A DNA stretch of 13,770 nucleotides from Bimuria novae-zelandiae CBS 107.79 (Eukaryota > Ascomycota > Dothideomycetes > Pleosporales > Didymosphaeriaceae), in contig ML976695.1 in assembly GCA_010015655.1 (NCBI GenBank), forward strand, positions 1 through 13,770, read 5' to 3'. Below the pieces are notes generated by a model, which was not told the origin of the DNA, ran no database searches, and worked only from the letters and a program-made list of their open reading frames with translations. Position 1 is the first letter of the stretch, and every line of letters starts with the position of its first letter. Of the stretch, positions 9,484 to 13,770 are shown piece after piece. Made by a program: the position numbers and the translations under genes.

Positions 9484-9546
9484 GTAAGCATGCTGCTAAC
9501 ATGACGTGTAAACTGAATAGAGCTAACATGGGCGCGAATGGTGTAG
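9484..9546 (+). other. Possible in-frame 63-base intron (copy 2)
   Basis: Same position and same ends (GTAAGCAT...GGTGTAG) as the copy 1 candidate, exactly 204 bases later, with a good branch site CTAAC at 9523-9527. Phase 1, no stop. Its interior differs more from copy 1 than the flanking coding parts do, as expected for intron sequence. Confidence 0.45.
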
Positions 9547-9855
9547 GCAATGAGAAAAGTGACGATGACGACCGTGAAGGGGAGGGCAAGTTTTGGTCAC
9601 AAGGAGTAAGGAGCAGTAGCGTTCTACAGGAGGCTCCTGATTCTACAGGGCTTGAAGCCACTATAACCCAGTTACTCTCGCCTTTGAGCAGCAACATCCA
9701 GCCGGAGGGTGCTGTGCCTCATGGCGATCCACTGCTCATGGCGGGTACCGGCATATCCTCTAGCCGCCAATCAGTTCAAAGGACTAGCGGTCACGCCATC
9801 CAGGATTCCATGGTCTCACGGCAGCCGCATAAGACTAACCAGGCCAGTGATCAAG

Positions 9856-9905
9856 GTAAGCGCTCACGATTTGCCAATGCCTTTGCGGTGCCTAACAGTA
9901 GCAAG
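9856..9905 (+). other. Intron, 50 bases
   Basis: Exon ends CAAG, donor GTAAGC, branch CTAAC at 9892-9896, acceptor CAAG ending 9905. Two nearer AGs (9898, 9901) give the wrong frame. Using 9905, phase 1, joins frame 3 to frame 2 and yields an acidic reading leading into the basic cluster. Without splicing, frame 3 runs into a reading of unlike composition and stops at 9996. Confidence 0.7.
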
Positions 9906-11041
9906 GCAACTCTCCGACGCCTAGGAGCGTCAACAGTGGTGGCCATGGCGATGGCACGCACGATGATGAAGAAGGTGATAGTCACGACCGTAGTATGAGC
10001 GGCGCATCGCCGGTTCGGAAACGGAAACGCGGTGGTTCGTTCAATGCTATTGACTGCAAGCGGCGTCTTCGCGCATCCAACGAAACACGGAAACGGCAAT
10101 CCACAAACGCCGCACATGCGCCAAAGCGACAAGAACGATATCGCTCCCCCGGTCCTTCGAAACCTCCCCCAGAAGCACGGTCGCGTGCCGATGTTGCTGA
10201 GGTAGAGAAAGGGGAAGACACTGGCGCCAAGAGTACCACCGACAGTGCAAAAAATGAGGCCAACGCCAAAGAATTGCAGGCTCTGGGTAGAACAGAGATC
10301 AATCACGGAAGTGCAAATGACGACGTCGAATACGAGGTAGAGCGGATTCTAGCAGTCCGCCTCCGTCGCGGGAATCTGTAATATCGTGTCCGATGGCTTG
10401 AATACGAGGCCGATCCGGAATGGTACAACGCATCTAATTTCAAAAATAGCCCGCACAAGCTCCGTGAGTTCCACGAAGCTAATCGCAATGTGCCAGGTCC
10501 TCTGGGAAGGCTTTGTTATTAGGAACGGTGTTGGGAAGAAGACAAAGATGCATATAATTTTCCAGACGATGATAAGCCCGAAAAGAGCGCACGTCGAGGG
10601 TGGAGGACTATTAAATCGGGTTGAGCAAAGATCTGGGTTTTCTAAAACTAATAGAGTGTTGACACTTTCGGTTTCTACAAATGGACTTAGTCTACTCTAA
10701 TTGTCTCTCTATTAAACGGCATAGCATCATAATCGCATTCGTATCTACAGGGGTTATAAGAAGACAACAAATTTAGTTAATAATTTTCGGAACGATGTGC
10801 ACAATGCGCAACACTACATTCTATATACTTACCCTTGTTCTGGTATCACGTAGGTCATTGTATAACATACTAATGTGCGTCTCCTCAGGAATGCAATTAC
10901 CCCTCTATAATTACTATCACACACAAAGATCACAGATCATGTTGAATTAAACCTCTTTAGACTAGGTTAGCATCTGGTCCATATATTTAAGGGTCTCGCC
11001 TAATTTACTGCAAGTCGCTCTGCCGTTCCCTAAATGGAGTA

Positions 11042-11059
11042 AGCGCCACCTGTGGCGCT
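11042..11059. repeat. 18-base palindrome AGCGCCAC-CT-GTGGCGCT
   Basis: Perfect 8-base arms with a 2-base centre. It could be a protein-binding site or the fused ends of an excised element; nothing decides this. Confidence 0.6.
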
Positions 11060-11324
11060 ACATGAAAGCCCTCTAACCTACTGGAAATCGACCACATCAT
11101 CGCGTGAAATGGCAAGGTCTTATTTCACCTCAGTCTCGTATTGGGTTGTTTCTGAGATGGAAGCAGTGCGGACGCGACAACGCTCGCTGAGAGACTGGTC
11201 CGGAACAACGTTGGCCACCTTTGCCGGCCTAGCGGTGCTACTAAGCGCTAGTAGTAAAATTTTAAGCATAAGATAATTGCCTCTAAAGTAGGTAAATAAT
11301 AGAGGAAGCAATATTCGGCTGCGC

Positions 11325-11465
11325 ACTGGTATTTATTTCTTAAGCACGCTAAATAATCTTTTAATATGGCCAGTAACACGCGCCAGCCTAGGTCATCCCT
11401 GTTTGATAACAAGAGACCTCTGCAGTATTGTGCATAGAATAAGTCCGAGGTAAGTAAATACCAGT
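11325..11465. repeat. 11-base inverted repeat pair, possible MITE remnant
   Basis: ACTGGTATTTA (11325-11335) and its exact reverse complement TAAATACCAGT (11455-11465) bound 141 bases without coding potential; similarity continues imperfectly inward. No flanking target-site duplication is visible, so a MITE is only a possibility. Confidence 0.35.
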
Positions 11466-11606
11466 TTAAATCAGAAGTAGCACCTTGCACACCGTGTTTC
11501 GTGCCACCCACTGCGTGTATGGTGCTGCCCTTCCAACCCCAGTTGTCTGCGATCCTAACGTGCTTGCCCGTCTGCGGTATCTGGCCTGCTGCTACATCGT
11601 ATACGG

Positions 11607-12364
11607 CTACTCCCTGATCCTACCAGCATCGCCGAGATATTCGATATCACCATCATCTTCTTGGTCCCTAACCACGACGACAGGGCCGGGCGGCGACGAC
11701 GGTGTCGTACGATGTTGTTCATCTGCACATAGCACATCAGCGGGTATCTTTGCGCAACGACAGACATACCTTGGTGACTGCACTTGCTGCCCACTTTGTA
11801 ACACGACAAACATTTGCCGCCGTGTTGGACGTGGCGCCGGTCGTTGGCGTCCGTGGTGATGATGCGTCGACACACGGTAAAGGCCCTGGCGCTGCCTTTC
11901 TGCTCAACGCAGCGGTCGCAGTCACGGCGTGCTGCTGCGGAAAGGATGCAGTACTGCTTGATGGCGGACTCGAGCCGGCGAATGGTTGCCGGGCGCTGTA
12001 ACACATCCATTGTAAACGGCACATTCGGTCGCTCGTCGCATAGATACTCGGCAAATGTGCGCGTGGGAACCTCGTTTGTCGAGACGTCCTGCCTTGGCTG
12101 GTACTTGCCACCGAACCGAAGTCTTGCGATCTGTGGTGGAAGATCCACGTTGGCGTCACAGCACGGCCGATGGCGTACTGCAGCCTGGCGAGTCGGATGC
12201 GGGTTCCTGGGAAAGGGAGGACCTCTTCCTGCACTGCGAGCGTGTCAGTAGGCGAGCGTGGCGCAACTTTCTTGATACGTACGGTAGTAGAGGAAGCTGT
12301 TCACATCGACGTCCTCTCCGCGCAGGTAGTGGTTTGCGGGAAAAGCCGCTTGGATCGCCGTCAT
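11607..12364 (-). CDS. DUF3716-like cysteine-rich fungal protein, three exons
   Basis: Fungal protein of unknown function with a DUF3716-like six-cysteine domain, probably zinc-binding. Exons, minus strand: 12364-12283 (ATG at 12364), 12228-11770, 11722-11607 (stop TAG). Introns: 12282-12229 (donor GTACGT, branch CTGAC, acceptor TGCAG) and 11769-11723 (donor GTATGT, CTGAT, acceptor GCAG). The joined frame has 218 codons and no stop. The domain covers roughly residues 131-177 with CDRC, a lone Cys 147, CLSC and KCS (Cys 131, 134, 147, 167, 170, 177); a tail follows with VVVV then acidic RDQEDDGD, a SUMO-interaction-like pattern. Alternative acceptor CGCAG (12234), five bases earlier, gives a more protein-like reading (LPFPGTRIRLARLQYAIGRA) but then needs a one-base frameshift near 12160, so the gene could be slightly broken. 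Domain confidence is higher than that of the N-terminus. Confidence 0.68.
11723..11769 (-). other. Intron of DUF3716-like gene, 47 bases
   Basis: Donor CAAG/GTATGT, branch-like CTGAT, acceptor GTGCAG, phase 1. Splicing turns the reading from a low-complexity basic frame into the acidic C-terminal tail ending at TAG 11609-11607. Confidence 0.75.
12229..12282 (-). other. Intron of DUF3716-like gene, 49 or 54 bases
   Basis: Donor GTACGT, branch CTGAC, then two acceptors CGCAG (ends 12234) and TGCAG (ends 12229) five bases apart. Only the second leaves a continuous frame; the first gives the more natural-looking protein for about 20 codons. Confidence 0.6.
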
Positions 12365-12981
12365 GACTGCGGCCGGTATTCACGCAAGAGGACGTGGTTG
12401 GATGGGAGGCAGCTATAAGGTAGGTGGCAACCTGCGAGAGATACGAAGGCGAGCGAAGAGCATGGGGCAGAAGTCGTGAGGTGAGAGGGGTGGACGGGGC
12501 AAGAGCGAACGGGTGTATGAGATTGGCCATGAGCTGCCCATGTTGTATACACCGCTCGATGTGGCAGGCACGCATGTCACTGAAGTCGCTCGCAGCTTCT
12601 ATTATCAGAAGATATGACAATCGTACTGCTCATTATACGCACTTTTTCAAGTGTCGTCTACCATCATCAGTAGAGATATGTTCCTTAAGGGTGACTAGGA
12701 AGCTCGTGGTCGTAATCGACGAGAATCTAGTATACTTCTAGCACAATACCTACGAGAAACCGCGGAACGGAAAGTCATCCCAGCCCCATCAGCCGTGGCT
12801 CCATGAAACTTCGGAGCACTGGGCTGGACCTTGGTCTGGACTTGGCCTCTGGCTCGCCGACGATCAGAGAACCGTATGCTAACTGAAAAGCTTTTCAGGG
12901 TCTCGGCGTCAGGTAGATGTCTTATGTTTAGTTCATGCAAGTATCTGTTCTGTGACTTAGCGCTAGTGTGGAACTGCGGCA
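12365..12981. other. Intergenic, no clear gene
   Basis: Several overlapping ORFs on both strands (for example 12424-12741 plus, 12620-12365 minus) show no motif. The minus-strand frame from 12620 could be an additional upstream exon of the DUF3716-like gene, but no good donor/acceptor pair joins it to the ATG at 12364. Confidence 0.4.
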
Positions 12982-13266
12982 TCAACATAACATCAACATC
13001 GCTGGGCCCGGCTCAGTTGCGTAGAGTTGAGGGTCCCACAGAGGGAGTTTTGACGCCTCTGAACGTTCCTTTGTGCGCGTCAGCAAGTGAGGAAGACCTG
13101 ACTGAGTAATTGAGAGCTTTTTCGCGAGGTTGTACTGCGATACTCCGGCCGACATCGCCCCGACGGCATATGCTTTTGTCTCTGGCGGCAACTCGCCACG
13201 ATCAGTCTTTCTGACTTTACATTTTGCGGTCTTTAAATCGCGCAGCTTTCTGCGAGTCGTTGGCAT
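12982..13266 (-). pseudogene. Tc1-like transposase N-terminal HTH fragment
   Basis: ATG at 13266 opens 94 codons. A basic N-terminus (TTRRKLRDLK) is followed by a helix-turn-helix-like segment at about residues 27-60: ELPPETKAYAVGAMSAG, then YNLAKKLSITQSGLPHLL, with the spacing of the DNA-binding domain of fungal Tc1-like transposases. The linker after it (ERSEASKLPLWDPQLY) also fits, including the WDP turn. The frame then stops at 12984, and no catalytic DDE core follows on the same strand in the 600 bases before the next gene. It is most likely a truncated copy. The HTH itself has no stops, so a short DNA-binding product cannot be excluded. No terminal inverted repeats were found. Confidence 0.55.
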
Positions 13267-13625
13267 CTTTTTTCGGCTTAATTTGGGCGCGTTTTGGTGG
13301 AGATATCGGGCACTGAAGTGGGAGACTTCGTGTTGACGATGGCGCGCCGAGGTGTTGAGGTCTGTGCTTAAGAGCGCTATGACTCAATTGGTATGAGCTC
13401 CTCGTAATTATGGACCGAGCTCCAAGCACTGCCAAGCTAAAGAGCACCAAAACAAATAAGATGTGTCTGATCTCACACAACCTTCGCGTCCACATATTAT
13501 GAGCAGCATCTAGCCCAAGGCATTTAGCTAGCGTTTGTCCTTTGGTTCACTATCTGCTATCGCTCCGAAGCGCGCCGAGACAGCTACTGTCAACGAACCC
13601 AACTTGACACCACACTATTATCGCC

Positions 13626-13770
13626 ATGGCCGAACAGTCACCCGATTACAAGAAGCTGTTTTTCGAAGAACAACGCAGGCGCGAAGCGGCGGAGCAGGCG
13701 CAGAAGGAAGAACAACACAGGCGTGAAGGGGAACAACGCAGGCGCGAAGAGGAACAACGCAGGCGCGAAG
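13626..13770 (+). CDS. Charged coiled-coil fungal protein, N-terminus (cut by window end)
   Basis: ATG at 13626 in a good context (GCCATGG) opens a frame that runs off the window after 48 codons. The start MAEQSPDYKKLFFEEQRRR resembles a recurrent family of fungal hypothetical proteins that begin with D-Y-x-x-L-F-x-E-E-Q-R-R-R and a long Glu/Arg/Gln coiled coil before a conserved domain; that domain would lie beyond the edge, so function cannot be read. The helix is built of seven-residue units (EEQRRRE), matching a 21-base DNA repeat. About 130 bases upstream are free of genes and presumably hold the promoter. Family placement is from memory. Confidence 0.6.
   Translation, partial: MAEQSPDYKKLFFEEQRRREAAEQAQKEEQHRREGEQRRREEEQRRRE
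13668..13770 (+). repeat. 21-base coding repeat (heptad unit)
   Basis: Near-identical 19-base cores GAACAACGCAGGCGCGAAG start at 13668, 13710, 13731 and 13752, all on a 21-base lattice; the unit at 13689 is degenerate. The last two are identical and the array continues past the window. The repeat encodes an alpha-helical heptad. Confidence 0.9.

Larger units (their letters stand above)
9196..9603 (+). repeat. Tandem duplication of a 204-base SIM-encoding unit
   Basis: Copy 1 is 9196-9399 and copy 2 is 9400-9603; both begin with GAGCAGAC and carry EVIDLTD at the same offset. The period is 204 bases (68 codons), so the frame is kept. A partial third start (CAAGGAGTAAGGAGCAG) follows copy 2. 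The copies differ at many positions, so the duplication is not recent. Confidence 0.85.
8599..10624 (+). pseudogene. SIM-repeat chromodomain protein gene, nonsense-mutated
   Basis: A probable nuclear, chromatin-binding protein gene, now broken. ATG 8599 (G at -3 and +4) opens frame 1; introns at 9062-9117 and 9856-9905 join it to frame 3 and then frame 2, each restoring the frame exactly. Order: unrecognised N-terminus; acidic Asp/Asn-rich segment; two EVIDLTD motifs (about 9255 and 9459), the classical SUMO-interaction core followed by acidic residues, on a 204-base tandem unit; Ser/Gln-rich linker; acidic stretch; basic RKRKR and KRR cluster (about 10015-10065) resembling a bipartite nuclear signal; chromodomain (10328-10490) with EYEVERIL, YRVRWLEY and EWYNASNF, retaining Tyr and Trp positions expected for the methyl-lysine cage. 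The tail ends at TGA 10622. Premature stops at 8833 (TAG), 9435 (TAG), 10379 (TAA, inside the chromodomain) and 10520 (TAG) are all CpA/TpG-to-TpA type. Chromodomain call strong; SIM role inferred. Confidence 0.75.
10625..11606. other. Intergenic; no clear gene
   Basis: From 10625 to about 11040 the DNA is A+T-leaning with no credible ORF. A 74-codon frame at 11052-11276 begins with GTG, lacks a motif and is balanced by an equally plausible opposite-strand frame, so it is not called. Small inverted repeats are listed separately. Confidence 0.5.

Noticed and set aside
9906..9998. Frame-3 C-terminus read through the 9856 intron
   Set aside because: Its Met/Val/Ala-rich reading is produced by translating past a splice site; the frame-2 reading after splicing is acidic and leads into the basic cluster and chromodomain.
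11555..11722. Unspliced C-terminus of the 197-codon minus-strand ORF
   Set aside because: A canonical 47-base intron (11769-11723) switches to a better frame; the unspliced tail is basic low-complexity sequence.
11485..12251. Plus-strand ORFs of 99-145 codons
   Set aside because: They are antisense to the DUF3716-like exons, which have domain and splice support.
13217..13495. 92-codon minus-strand ORF with a signal-peptide-like N-terminus
   Set aside because: The hydrophobic start (ILFVLVLFSLAVLG) is suggestive, but the rest is featureless, it overlaps the Tc1-like HTH frame and ends without a motif; kept only as a note.
1..13770. tRNA, rRNA or CRISPR features
   Set aside because: No cloverleaf-like box A/B pair, rRNA segment or regularly spaced repeat-spacer array was seen by eye; a covariance-model search was not possible.

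Overview
The window looks like a transposon-rich, probably accessory compartment of a filamentous ascomycete (Pezizomycotina) genome. The grounds are repeat families typical of these fungi (Tad1-like LINE, pogo-like and Tc1-like DNA transposons, chromoviral Ty3/gypsy), stop codons almost all explained by CpA-to-TpA changes (the signature of repeat-induced point mutation, RIP), and short introns of about 50 bases with GTRNGY donors and CTAAC/CTGAC branch sites. No species can be named from the sequence.

Layout. Bases 1-1404 are the 3' part of a Tad1-like non-LTR element (RNase H plus a CCHC knuckle), open in one frame apart from 13 TAG/TAA codons. Microsatellites follow, then the C-terminal part of a pogo-like transposase (about 1803-2543). 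Bases 2691-4690 are a 5'-truncated, very A+T-rich Ty3/gypsy pol with RNase H, integrase and chromodomain remnants. Bases 4740-6600 hold A+T-rich debris, including a gag remnant on the minus strand. Composition changes sharply near 6600. Bases 6660-8580 have balanced composition but no gene I recognise.

The most interesting locus is 8599-10624: a broken multi-exon gene whose frames are linked by intron-like gaps. It has two tandem copies of a 204-base unit, each encoding a SUMO-interaction-like VIDLTD motif with acidic flanks, then a basic nuclear-localisation-like cluster and a C-terminal chromodomain. Four in-frame stops, all explicable as CpA/TpG to TpA changes, interrupt it.

After about 980 bases without a clear gene, a minus-strand gene (12364-11607) can be assembled from three exons into an open frame of 218 codons with a DUF3716-like six-cysteine domain and an acidic tail. 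Further on are an orphan helix-turn-helix segment of a Tc1-like transposase (minus, 13266-12982) and, at the right edge, the start of a plus-strand gene for a charged coiled-coil protein built on a 21-base repeat, cut by the window end. The genes form no pathway; the chromodomain/SIM gene and the DUF3716 gene are both accessory-type fungal genes set among RIP-damaged transposons.
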